From assembly GCA_021787035.1 (NCBI GenBank), contig JAJYMM010000183.1, forward strand, positions 1 to 36,031: 36,031 bases of DNA, given 5' to 3'. A program made the translations under genes and the position numbers. Source of the DNA: Actinomycetes bacterium (lineage in GTDB: Bacteria; Actinomycetota; Acidimicrobiia; Acidimicrobiales; Palsa-688). Positions 25,160 through 32,037 of this stretch are shown piece after piece. Numbering within the stretch: the first letter of the stretch is position 1; each line of letters starts with the position of its first letter. The notes beneath the pieces are model-generated. The model saw only the letters and a program-made list of their open reading frames with translations. It was not told the origin of the DNA and did no database searches.

Positions 25160-25172
25160 CGCCCTCTCGCTA
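25157..25172. terminator. small hairpin between convergent sodN and uspA stops
   Basis: TAGCG and CGCTA form a five-base-pair inverted repeat with a six-base loop. Each arm contains the stop codon of one gene: TAG of sodN on the plus strand, TAG of uspA on the minus strand. It may contribute to bidirectional termination, but the stem is short and no T-run follows. Confidence 0.4.
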
Positions 25173-25694
25173 ACGCGGGTGGTGGGGAGGCGGGGGAGGC
25201 TTGTGTGGGCCATGCTTTGGGGGTGGCACAGACTCGATGCCGGGTGGCTCGTCCGGCCAGACCAGGAGTACTGAGCAAGGAGCATGGTCCACTACAAAGC
25301 GGGTGGCGTGACCGAGGCTATGTGGCCCTAGGCGGCTGCGGTCCCCGTCGCGCGCCACAACGAGCAGGTCGGCCCCTGCTTCCGCGACCGCCGAAACAAC
25401 CTCCCGCTCGACCCGCCCGTGCCTGGTGAGGAGCGATATGTCCGCCCGTCCCAAATGTTCGACGGCCGAAGCCAGGAGCCCCGATGCGGCGGCGTCAGCC
25501 GCTTCCTCGTAGGGGTGCCTGCCTCGATGGTGAGCCCTCCCGAGCAATCCGCCGGCGGCCGCACCAGGTAGTTCGTCTATATCTCCAGGTGTGACGTGAA
25601 GCAGCGACAGCTTCGCCCCAGCGGGGACGGCAGACGTGGCGGCGGCCAGGCAGCCCTCCCAGGTACCTTCCGCTAGCCAGATGACCACGTTCAC
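25170..25694 (-). CDS. UspA-family universal stress protein
   Basis: The product has 174 residues. The strand order is that of a UspA alpha/beta domain: NVVIWLAEGTWEGCLAAATS, LSLLHVTPGD, DLLVVARDGDRSRLGPHSLG and CSVLLV. The ATP loop G-x2-G-x9-G(S/T) seen in ATP-binding Usp proteins is altered (ARDGDRSRLGPHSLGHATR), so nucleotide binding is uncertain. The C-terminus is a Pro/His tail (PPPKHGPHKPPPPPHHPR). The GTG start lies seven bases from the 30-bp repeat that marks the element's left end. Without the element it would sit ten bases behind the ArsB-like transporter stop, so it was probably its operon partner. Confidence 0.85.
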   Translation of the reverse strand: MNVVIWLAEGTWEGCLAAATSAVPAGAKLSLLHVTPGDIDELPGAAAGGLLGRAHHRGRHPYEEAADAAASGLLASAVEHLGRADISLLTRHGRVEREVVSAVAEAGADLLVVARDGDRSRLGPHSLGHATRFVVDHAPCSVLLVWPDEPPGIESVPPPKHGPHKPPPPPHHPR

Positions 25695-25700
25695 CGGGGT

Positions 25701-25730
25701 GCATCATCGCACCAATTTGAGCGAGGCCCA
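25701..25730. repeat. left attachment-site repeat (30 bp, exact)
   Basis: The 30 bases from GCATCATCGCACC to GCGAGGCCCA are identical, in the same orientation, to 32008-32037. Read on the minus strand they still encode the last residues of the ArsB-like transporter, LWASLKLVR-type, with TGA, an orphan copy of a gene end. Confidence 0.95.
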
Positions 25731-25836
25731 TCTTCCGCCGGAGCGATGGGGCAGGCTGGAGAGGGAACTCCCAGGTGAGGGGCTCTCTACAGCTCGGTAC
25801 GACTGCCCGTGGGTGGCCGCCGTTTACCCTTCGTTG

Positions 25837-25876
25837 AGTCACGTGAAAGTCACGCCTGAGTCACGCGTGAGTCACG
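25837..25876 (+). repeat. left integrase arm-type sites: four AGTCACG at 11-bp spacing
   Basis: AGTCACG begins at 25837, 25848, 25859 and 25870, one helical turn apart. The same motif recurs twice with the same spacing at the right end (31903, 31914). Regular direct repeats between att and int are typical arm-binding sites of tyrosine recombinases. Upstream, GGGCTCTCTA at 25780-25789 is also shared with the right end (31892-31901). Confidence 0.75.
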
Positions 25877-25921
25877 AAGGTACCCACCGAAGCGGGATCG
25901 GAGCCTTGAGGAAGGAGGTCG

Positions 25922-27060
25922 CTACTCGGCAGAGCGTCGGATCGGCGTCACAGTCGCCGGAAGGTCGAGCTCTGCGAGTGCGTTGACCAGGGCCCGGTCG
26001 CGGTCTTCGGTGGCGTGCTGGTAGCGGAGAGCAGCACGGGGGCTGGCATGGCCTCCCAGCGCCATCAGTTCGCGCGTCGAAGCACCTGTGGCAGCCGCCC
26101 AGGTAAGCCCAGAGTGGCGGAGGTCATGGAGGTGAAGGTCGGGCCTGCCGATGGCGAGACGGGCCTGCCGCCATGCCAGTTCCAGGGTGCTGGGCGAGAT
26201 TGGGCTGCCACCGTTGGCGCTGATGAGCCAGGCGTCCGGCTCGGGGCCGACGAAGCTTGCCAGGTGCTCCACGGCGGCAGGGAGGACGTTGGGTGGCACA
26301 GACACGGTGCGCCGGCCGGCTACGGTCTTCGGCATCCCGACGATGGGCCTTCCCCCTGGTGGCAACACCACGGCCCGCTCCACTCTCAATGTGCCATGGA
26401 GCAGGTCGATGTCGCCTCGTTGGAGCCCGAGCACCTCGCCCCGCCGAAGCTGGCACCATGCGGTTAGCGGGACGGCGAGACTGTAGCGCACCGCATTGTG
26501 TCGGCGGCGGCCCGGACTTCGGCGACGCTCGCCGTCGGACGCTCGGGAGAAGCTGTGCTGCCAGCACCCTTGACCTGGCACGGGGAGCGGACGGTACGCT
26601 CATCGGCCACGGCAGTATGGGCGATGGCGCTCAGCAATCGGTAGGCGACCCCTGCTGTGGCTCGGTGGCGTCCGTGCAGCTCGGAGTGCCAGGCCCGCGC
26701 CGCTCCAGGTGTGAGCCTGCCTATAGGTGTGTCGCCCAGGGCAGGGAGGATGTGGCGGTCGAGCAGGTGGCGGTACTCGGCCAGCGTCGTCTCTCGGAGC
26801 CCAGTGTGCTGGGCCGGCCACTGCTCGGCGTAGTCTCGCAGCAGTACCTCGCCGGCCCGAGGATCGACCCATGCGCCACGGGCCTGGTCCACCTGCGCCG
26901 CTGCTAGCCAACGTTCGGCGTTGGCTTGGGTCGGGAACGTCCCCCCGGAGAGTTGCTTGCCGCTTGCTGGGTCGCGGTACCTGACATGCCAGCGCCGTGA
27001 CTTGAGCTGGTCAATGGCGCCGTAGCTGCGCCTACCGTCCTCGCCCCCCTTTGCTTGCAC
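25922..27060 (-). pseudogene. tyrosine-recombinase integrase, frameshifted
   Basis: The N-terminal part (GTG 27060 to about 26485) has an AP2-like arm domain (KSRRWHVRYRDPASGKQLSG, FPTQANAERWL) and a SAM-like core-binding domain (YAEQWPAQHTGLRETTLAEY, then HILPALGDTPIGRLTP). The frame then ends at TAA 26464, while the catalytic domain continues one frame over: AWCQLRRGEVLGL (Arg), MPKTVAGRRTV (Lys), LHDLRHSGLTW (His-x-x-Arg), LGGHASPRAALRYQHAT (His and Tyr). All catalytic residues survive, so a single indel near 26475-26500 is the only visible lesion. No slippery heptamer is seen there. The full protein would be about 375 residues, normal for phage-type integrases of actinobacteria. Confidence 0.88.
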
Positions 27061-27275
27061 GGCAGCGACCTATGCCGCCCGCGAGGAGGCGGGCCAAGGG
27101 CCAAGGCGGGCTGCTCCTGTGCTGCCAGCCAGCGGTCCAGCGCCGAGCGCCGGATGCGGACGTGGCGTCCGACATGCTGCACGGGGACCCTGCGCTCGGA
27201 GACGAGACGCCGCGCGAAGCGCTCGCTCACCCCGCGGTGAGCGGCGGCCTCGGGCATAGAAAGCAACGCGTCCAC
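26904..27275 (-). CDS. excisionase-like helix-turn-helix protein
   Basis: The first 55 residues from GTG 27275 (or ATG 27257) are an excisionase/MerR-type HTH_17 domain: LLSMPEAAAHRGVSERFARR, then RVPVQHVGRHVRIRRSALDR and WLAAQ. In integrative elements this protein sits directly before int and steers excision or represses it. The remaining 65 residues are low-complexity and lie over the N-terminal coding sequence of the integrase (157-bp overlap), so the original stop near the integrase start was probably lost or bypassed by an indel. Function of the HTH part may be intact. Confidence 0.75.
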   Translation of the reverse strand: MDALLSMPEAAAHRGVSERFARRLVSERRVPVQHVGRHVRIRRSALDRWLAAQEQPALALGPPPRGRHRSLPCKQRGARTVGAATAPLTSSSHGAGMSGTATQQAASNSPGGRSRPKPTPNVG

Positions 27276-27373
27276 TGTTATATGTCTATGCCGCTAGCCC
27301 GCACGACTTTCGACGGGGATCAGGACCCATGTAGAGCGATTGCGGCCGGGTGTGTCATAAGGGGACGGCACCG

Positions 27374-27389
27374 TACCCATCTATGGGTA
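27374..27389. promoter_or_regulatory. inverted repeat between divergent xis-like and zinc-ribbon genes
   Basis: TACCCAT-CT-ATGGGTA is a perfect 7-bp inverted repeat, and outer CC/GG bases extend it with one mismatch. It lies in the 197-bp divergent gap, 84 bases before the ATG at 27473, a suitable place for an operator of the excisionase-like or XRE regulator. Confidence 0.45.
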
Positions 27390-27472
27390 TGGACACAAAC
27401 ACTGACTAGCAGCCGAGCTGGCGGGCGACATGACGGCTCTCACGTCGGCGTGGTCGGCGCTGGAGGCTAGCG

Positions 27473-27901
27473 ATGGCCCGGTCCTCGCCCGGCGAGCTGG
27501 CCTCGCGTTGGCTGGCGCTGTCCAGTCCCTCACACCTGCGCGCCGACGTGACCTTGGCGCCGTGGGGCGGGCTCTCGATGTTTAGGCGGCGAGTGGCGGT
27601 CCAGACGAAATATGGACCCAGAAACTGGCAGAGAAAAAGAACGAGGTTGAGAGAGGTCGCGGACGTGCTGTTCCAGGCAAAGCAGAAGTGGGGCGGGCTT
27701 CGCTATTACTACGAGGCCTCAGACGGTACTCTCCCACCGGCAATGGAGGCCGCCGTGGCAGAGGCCGAGGCGAGAGCGGCGGCGACCTGCGAAGAGTGCA
27801 GAGCGACGCGCGACGTGTCCCTGTACAGCGACCGGCCGTTTGTACAGACGCTTTGCCGGAGTTGCGGGGGGCCGGCCCACTCAAGACGACGGCGCACGTA
27901 G
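27473..27901 (+). CDS. zinc-ribbon hypothetical protein of phage/mobile-element type
   Basis: The product has 142 residues. The centre reads LFQAKQKWGGLRYYYEASDG, and the C-terminal part has CEEC...LCRSC, two Cys pairs 21 residues apart that should bind zinc. Proteins with a (K..GGLR.Y) segment followed by such a ribbon are frequent in actinobacterial phages and prophages; their function is not known. ATG 27473 starts MARSSPGELASRW. It is divergent from int/xis and is the first cargo gene of the element. Confidence 0.65.
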   Translation: MARSSPGELASRWLALSSPSHLRADVTLAPWGGLSMFRRRVAVQTKYGPRNWQRKRTRLREVADVLFQAKQKWGGLRYYYEASDGTLPPAMEAAVAEAEARAAATCEECRATRDVSLYSDRPFVQTLCRSCGGPAHSRRRRT

Positions 27902-28456
27902 CCACTTACCTGGGCCCCGAGACCCCCGGCTTTTCCGCCGGTCAAAGCCAACGGGACAATCGAGGCGGAGCGCTAGCGCTAGAACAGGTTGCCAGGCGGG
28001 CGGGCTCGAGGGTGGGCCTCAACGCCCGGTCGCTGGCGGGTGGCGCTCACTATGCTCGGTCGCGTGCTGCCCGATTAGCCTGCTCACAACCGCGAGATCT
28101 TGGACGAGGAGGCTCTGATCCAGCACGGCAGGAGAGGTGAGCCGTTCCGGAACATACTCCGGGAGCTCTCTGACACCGTCGTCTAGCTAGGTGCCGTTGC
28201 TCAACAGGGCGCCTTGGCCGGCGCTCCAGCGACTGAAGCGCAACCGAAGCCCTGGCGAGAGGAAGACGGAGTTATAGTCGCTCAGGACGATCACTTACCT
28301 ACGTGCATACGTGCTCAAGTGAAAGCCATCAACGGCCTGCTACCTGGTTGTGAGCTGCAGGTTGGTCCGGCGCTCGGAGCTGCGGCAGAGCCGGGTGCCT
28401 CCACGTTCGCCGACTATCCACGTTCATGGTCACACGCTGCACCTATCCTCGGTTGC
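27902..28456. other. non-coding stretch upstream of the methyltransferase
   Basis: No convincing gene is present; the methyltransferase frame is open from 28214, but residues before the ATG at 28457 are not family-like. It contains the first copy of a 22-bp direct repeat (28292-28313). TATCCT at 28444-28449, seven bases before the ATG, could be a leaderless -10 element. Confidence 0.45.
28292..28313. repeat. 22-bp repeat, copy 1, upstream of the methyltransferase
   Basis: CACTTACCTACGT then GCATACGTG. It matches 30124-30145 at 20 of 22 positions. The two copies flank the methyltransferase/restriction-enzyme pair in direct orientation. Confidence 0.8.
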
Positions 28457-29317
28457 ATGGACGGCACTCGCTCGTTGACCGTTTGCTCTGGCGGTGACCG
28501 ACGGCGAGCAGCGAAGGCGGTCCTCGACCGTGCCGACTGCGTGCTGATAGGGGACGCCGCGGTGGCCCTTCGTGACGTGCCTGACGGTTCCGTCCAAACA
28601 GTCGTCACCTCGCCCCCCTACTGGTCGCTTCGCGACTACTCGGTGGACGGCCAGATCGGTGTGGCCGAACCGCTCCCGGCGTTCATCAAGTCTCTTGTGT
28701 CCAGCTTCGACGAGGTGTGGCGAGCGCTGGCCGACGACGGGACCGTCTGGGTCAACATCGGGGACTCCTACACGTCTGGTAACCGGGGGTGGCGAGCCCC
28801 GGACAAGAAGAACCCGGCCCGGGCGATGGGGGTACGGCCGCCCAACCCCGAGGGCACCAAGGACAAGGAGCTGATCGGGGTCCCCTGGCGGTTCGCGCTC
28901 GCGATGCAGGAGGCCGGCTGGTGGGCCCGGTCAGACATCATCTGGTACAAGCCCAACTGCCAGCCCGAGTCCGTGCGTGACCGGCCCACCCGTTCTCACG
29001 AGCACCTCTTCCTTTTCACCAAAAGCGAACGCTACAAGTACAACCTCTCGGCGGTGAAGGGGCCAAACGGCCGGCGCCTGCGCGACGTGTGGGCGATCAA
29101 CACGACCGGGTCCCCTGGCGCTCACTTCGCCACCTTCCCGCCCGAGCTAGTACGTCGCTGCGTGCTCATCGGCAGCGACCCCGGCGACTACGTGCTCGAC
29201 CCGTTCCTCGGCTCGGGCACCACCGGGGCCGTGGCGCGCGCCAACGGCCGTCCGTTCATCGGCTGCGAACTGAACCCCGACTATCTCCATCTGGTCCACG
29301 AGCGGCTGCGAGCGTGA
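28457..29317 (+). CDS. DNA methyltransferase (N4/N6 type, beta class)
   Basis: From ATG 28457 the product has 286 residues. VVTSPPYWSLRDY (residues 49-61) is catalytic motif IV; the S/T-S-P-P-Y form favours N4-cytosine methylation, though N6-adenine enzymes sometimes share it. WVNIGDSYTSGNRGWRAPDK and DIIWYKPNCQPESVRDRPTR, SHEHLFLFTKSERY follow, then the SAM motif LDPFLGSGTTGAVARANG (near residue 250) and FIGCELNPDYL. Motif IV before motif I is the beta-class order. All key motifs look intact. Its stop overlaps the GTG of the next gene by four bases. It should protect host DNA at the unknown target site of its partner. Confidence 0.92.
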   Translation: MDGTRSLTVCSGGDRRRAAKAVLDRADCVLIGDAAVALRDVPDGSVQTVVTSPPYWSLRDYSVDGQIGVAEPLPAFIKSLVSSFDEVWRALADDGTVWVNIGDSYTSGNRGWRAPDKKNPARAMGVRPPNPEGTKDKELIGVPWRFALAMQEAGWWARSDIIWYKPNCQPESVRDRPTRSHEHLFLFTKSERYKYNLSAVKGPNGRRLRDVWAINTTGSPGAHFATFPPELVRRCVLIGSDPGDYVLDPFLGSGTTGAVARANGRPFIGCELNPDYLHLVHERLRA

Positions 29318-30076
29318 CCGATGACGCAAAACGCCGGCTCCGCTCCAAGGTGGACCGGCTCACGGGCCCCGAGACGGAAGTTGTCGAGCGTGTCGTCGAC
29401 ATGGTGCTCACCCCGATCGACCAGTTGAAGCCGAGCGGTACATGGCTCAACTTCGACGAGTGGATGAAGGCGTTCCTCGCACAAATAAAGGCGCATCACT
29501 CGATCAGCAATGAGCCGTTGTCGCGCACTGACTTCGAGGCTGCGTTCAACAACGCCTGCGCCGCGGTCGGGTGGCTCGTCCACCCGAGTACGTCTGCTAC
29601 GAACCGTTTCTACGACACGGTGATCGAGGTGCCAGGGCGTGGACGGCTGAGCCTGTTGCTCAAGGCAAGCTCAGCCAAGGGGATGTCCACCACCAATGCG
29701 CATATTTCCAAGCTCACGGAGGCTGCCTGGGTCCAAGACGCCCGCACTCAGGCTGCGCGTCGCGACCGGCTCGTCGACCTCTTCCGGGAGTACAGGACTA
29801 CAGGTTCTACACCAGAGCACCGGCGGTCTCCTCTACGAACTGATCGAGATACCCACTTCACTGTTCGCGTCAGTGGACCAGCTCACCGTGGCGCAAGCCC
29901 AGCTCGCAACGATCCCACTCCCTCCCGGCACCTCTGCCAAGGATGCGGACCTGCGCATCAGAGTCGACCGCAGCGACGCGAAGATCACCATTGCCGGCAT
30001 CAAACTGAGCGCCACAGAGGTCCACGCGCGCTGGCAGGTGCCACGATTGTTGAGTAGCACCAACGACCCCGATTAA
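29314..30076 (+). pseudogene. probable type II restriction endonuclease, frameshifted
   Basis: GTG 29314 overlaps the methyltransferase stop (GTGA). The first 160 codons read RSKVDRLTGPETEVVERVVD, FYDTVIEVPGRGRLSLLLKA, SSAKGMSTTNAHISKLTEAA and WVQDARTQAARRDRLVDLFR; the D...V.....LLLKAS region could be a PD-(D/E)xK core. Near 29794-29830 coding character moves by one base into a second frame: GGLLYELIEIPTSLF, VDRSDAKITIAGIKLSATEV and HARWQVPRL, ending at TAA 30074-30076. The lesion lies beside an imperfect duplication of TACAGG. The restriction assignment rests on position and general pattern, not a certain motif. Confidence 0.65.
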
Positions 30077-30123
30077 GGATGACCTCAGCTTCGTAGCCGT
30101 CCATACCAGGTGAACAGTCTGGG

Positions 30124-30145
30124 CACTTACCTACGTACCTACGTG
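30124..30145. repeat. 22-bp repeat, copy 2, downstream of the restriction gene
   Basis: CACTTACCTACGT then ACCTACGTG, two mismatches from 28292-28313. Together they bracket the R-M genes. Confidence 0.8.
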
Positions 30146-30305
30146 GCGCCGGCGAGTTCACGGCGGGGCCACGACCAGCAGGCTTCCTCACCAGAGACGC
30201 TACGGACCGTCTTGGCACGTTTCGAGCGCTGGTGCCCTGTTCAGGAGCTGGACCCGTTGCAGGACTTCGAGCGTCTCATCCGAGGTCGAGGCCGAGGCCC
30301 ATCGA

Positions 30306-30533
30306 GTGGTGCTCACGGCCTACGGCCGTCCCGTCGCGGTCGTCGACTCGGCGAAGCGGCTCGACGAGGACCTGCGGCTCGTCCGAGAGGCCACTCGCTC
30401 CATCGTGGAGGCTGCGGCCGACCTGGCGCTCGCTCGGTCCCGCAAGCTGGACCTCGGCGACCTCTGCCTGGAGCTGGGCGTCGACGTCGAGAAGGTGCGA
30501 GCAAGAGCCGCGAAGCTGCGACTGCGGCATTGA
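30306..30533 (+). CDS. Phd/RelB-like antitoxin-type ORF, N-terminus probably broken
   Basis: The 75-residue product VVLTAYGRPVAVVDSAKRLD and EDLRLVREATRSIVEAAADL resembles the central beta-hairpin and dimer helix of Phd/YefM antitoxins (R..VLT..GRPVAV). The family's first 20-25 residues are missing: the frame upstream (SSEVEAEAHR) has no ATG, GTG or TTG, while a likely start segment (VQELDPLQDFERLI) lies in a neighbouring frame, suggesting an indel near 30275-30285. No toxin gene follows. It may be a relic. Confidence 0.45.
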   Translation: MVLTAYGRPVAVVDSAKRLDEDLRLVREATRSIVEAAADLALARSRKLDLGDLCLELGVDVEKVRARAAKLRLRH

Positions 30534-30550
30534 TAAGGCCGGCAAAACCG

Positions 30551-30584
30551 CCCGTTGACCAATTGGTCAACGGGCGAGTACCGT
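30551..30584 (+). promoter_or_regulatory. promoter and perfect 24-bp palindromic operator of the XRE regulator
   Basis: CCCGTTGACCAA at 30551-30562 is followed by its exact reverse complement to 30574. TTGACC (30555-30560) is a good -35; 18 bases on, TACCGT (30579-30584) is a -10 lying six bases before the ATG at 30591, so the message would be leaderless. An operator covering the -35 predicts autorepression by the XRE protein. Confidence 0.65.
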
Positions 30585-30590
30585 GGCGCC

Positions 30591-30890
30591 ATGGCTCAGG
30601 ACGAAGTCGCCCGCCTCCTCCGGCAGATTCGCGCCCAGCGTGGTGTCTCTGTGAGGGAGGTGGCCCGCAATGTCGGCGTCGACCCATCGTACGTCTCTAG
30701 GGTCGAGAGGGGCGAGAAGCAGGCCTCCCCTGCATTCCGCCAGCGTCTTGCAGAGCACTATGACCTTCCTGCTGACGACTTGGAACTGGCCGCCGGCGAG
30801 GTGCCAACCGACATCGCCGCGATTTTACGCGAGCACCCTGAGGTGCTTAGGGAACTACGGGAAAGGTTTGCGGCCAGTTACCGTCCCTAA
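30591..30890 (+). CDS. XRE-family helix-turn-helix regulator
   Basis: The product has 99 residues. LLRQIRAQRGVSVREVARNV and GVDPSYVSRVERGEKQASPA form a Cro/C1-type helix-turn-helix; LAEHYDLPADDLELAAGEVP follows, and a C-terminal helix ends REHPEVLRELRERFAA. ATG 30591 is chosen because a leaderless promoter ends six bases before it; the frame upstream to 30555 reads through the palindrome. Small XRE proteins in R-M islands are often controllers (C proteins) or element repressors; either fits. It probably represses its own promoter. Confidence 0.85.
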   Translation: MAQDEVARLLRQIRAQRGVSVREVARNVGVDPSYVSRVERGEKQASPAFRQRLAEHYDLPADDLELAAGEVPTDIAAILREHPEVLRELRERFAASYRP

Positions 30891-31074
30891 TGAGGCTCAG
30901 ATCTATCTCGGTGAGGTCTTTGCGGGCCGCTTCGAGGTCAGAGATTTCCGAGCAGAAAGGGGGCTTTTGCCTCGTCCGAGTTCTTCACCTTTAATATGGG
31001 GCCACTCTATGGGATATTCAGGTGGGCGGAAATCCTACCAGTCCTCTCGACACCGTACGCTCGCCGCGAAACGC

Positions 31075-31281
31075 TCAGGTTGGGAACCAGTAGATCTTCT
31101 TTGGCCCCGCCGGCCAGTTGACGGGGACGATGTTGGAGACGACCGGCACTGAGTACAGCGAGTCTCCTGGGTAGTACGACGACGACCAGCAGTTGGACCA
31201 CCCGCCGAACGGCGACTCGAAAGCGATGAAGTCGGCGCATATATCCGCTTTGCAGGCGGCGACGTAGCATTTCGGTGTCAC
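31075..31281 (-). CDS. hypothetical 68-aa Cys/aromatic-rich ORF
   Basis: The frame starts at GTG 31281 and has four Cys, many Trp, Tyr and Ser, and ends PAGPKKIYWFPT. It resembles a fragment of a secreted protein, but there is no signal peptide or ribosome-binding site. The region has lower GC than its surroundings. It slightly overlaps the start of the HD-domain relic on the other strand. The rest of 30891-31274 holds nothing I can name. Confidence 0.25.
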   Translation of the reverse strand: MTPKCYVAACKADICADFIAFESPFGGWSNCWSSSYYPGDSLYSVPVVSNIVPVNWPAGPKKIYWFPT

Positions 31282-31860
31282 CGGGTGGCGAAGTACTGCT
31301 GGAGCGGTCGAGTTCCCGCAGCCAGCTTGGAGGGCTGTTACGCCTGGCTCACTACCCCGAGCTGGCCGCGCTCGACGGCCTGGAGCAGGAGCCCGACTGG
31401 CACCCAGAAGGCGACGTGTTCACCCATTCAGGCCTGGCCGCCCAGGTGGCGGCCGACGTGGCCGGCGAGGCTGGGCTCGTAGGCGACGACCGCTACGTCG
31501 TGGTCGCCGCGCCGCTCCTCCACGATGGCGGCAAAGCAACAACGACGAGGCGCCAGGTCGATGCGGTCGTCGTCGAGCGGATCGTCTCACACGCCACGCC
31601 GAAGCCGGCACCACCCCAGCCGGGTCGTTCCTCGTTGCCATCGGTTGCCCGGAGCACCTCAGGCGCCGGGTGACCTCGCTCGTGGCCGAGCACATGGCCG
31701 CGACAACTGGAGTACCTACGCCACGAGCTGTCCGCCGCCTCGCCCTCCGCCTCGCGCCAGCCACGGTCACAGAGTGGGCTTTCGTCGTGCGCGCCGACAG
31801 CCTCGGCCGGGCGGCGGCACGACTGCCCCTTGGACCCTTGTTGTTCTCACGCCAGTACCT
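31275..31860 (+). pseudogene. HD-domain relic of a tRNA-nucleotidyltransferase-like protein
   Basis: Frame one reads YPELAALDGLEQEPDWHPEG, DVFTHSGLAAQVA and YVVVAAPLLHDGGKATTT, the H...HD core of the HD domain found in CCA-adding-type nucleotidyltransferases. After ERIVSH (about 31590) the match moves one frame: AEAGTTPAGSFLVAIGCPEH, VTSLVAEHMAATTGVPTPRA and VRRLALRLAPATVTEWAFVV, RADSLGR. The nucleotidyltransferase domain that should precede it is absent, so the gene is 5'-truncated and frameshifted. It lies against the right end of the element. Confidence 0.7.
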
Positions 31861-31867
31861 ATGCCGG

Positions 31868-31898
31868 AGAGCCCCTGTGCCGTGCCCCATTGGGCTCT
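31868..31898. other. stem-loop inside the right end
   Basis: AGAGCCC and GGGCTCT pair with a 17-base loop. GGGCTCTCTA at its right arm also occurs at the left end (25780-25789), so it is probably part of the element's terminal recombination sequence. Confidence 0.45.
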
Positions 31899-31902
31899 CT
31901 AA

Positions 31903-31920
31903 AGTCACGTGTGAGTCACG
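31903..31920 (+). repeat. right integrase arm-type sites: two AGTCACG at 11-bp spacing
   Basis: AGTCACG begins at 31903 and 31914, the same motif, orientation and spacing as the four left sites. A degenerate third unit may follow near 31925. Confidence 0.7.
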
Positions 31921-32007
31921 GATGAGCCGCGGGATGTCAGGCTCGAGAACGAGCACCCACCCTGACCTGCTCTTTCGACGTGCAAATGGGTCCAATGGAC
32001 GGACGCC

Positions 32008-32037
32008 GCATCATCGCACCAATTTGAGCGAGGCCCA
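32008..32037. repeat. right attachment-site repeat (30 bp, exact)
   Basis: Identical to 25701-25730. It encodes the final residues and stop codon of the ArsB-like transporter on the minus strand, so the attachment site lies within the 3' end of a protein-coding gene. Confidence 0.95.

Larger units (their letters stand above)
25701..32037. mobile_element. integrative element inserted in the 3' end of an ArsB/NhaD-type transporter gene
   Basis: A 30-bp exact direct repeat bounds about 6.3 kb that carries, next to the left end, a tyrosine integrase (frameshifted) and an excisionase-like gene. AGTCACG motifs with 11-bp spacing occur just inside both ends, as expected for integrase arm sites. Cargo is a methyltransferase/restriction-enzyme pair, an antitoxin-like ORF, an XRE regulator, a zinc-ribbon protein and an HD-domain relic. 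There is no visible replication, conjugation or packaging gene, so it is a small integrative genomic island or satellite, now immobile by its own integrase. Confidence 0.88.

Noticed and set aside
25837..25876. Could the AGTCACG direct repeats be replication iterons?
   Set aside because: No replication initiator is encoded in the element, and the same motif with the same spacing occurs at the other end, which fits integrase arm sites better.
26464..27060. Two separate integrase genes
   Set aside because: The two frames carry complementary N- and C-terminal domains of one recombinase with the join in the middle, so one broken gene is simpler.
31075..31281. Secreted cysteine-rich effector
   Set aside because: Composition is suggestive, but there is no signal peptide, ribosome-binding site or recognisable family; listed only as a low-confidence ORF.
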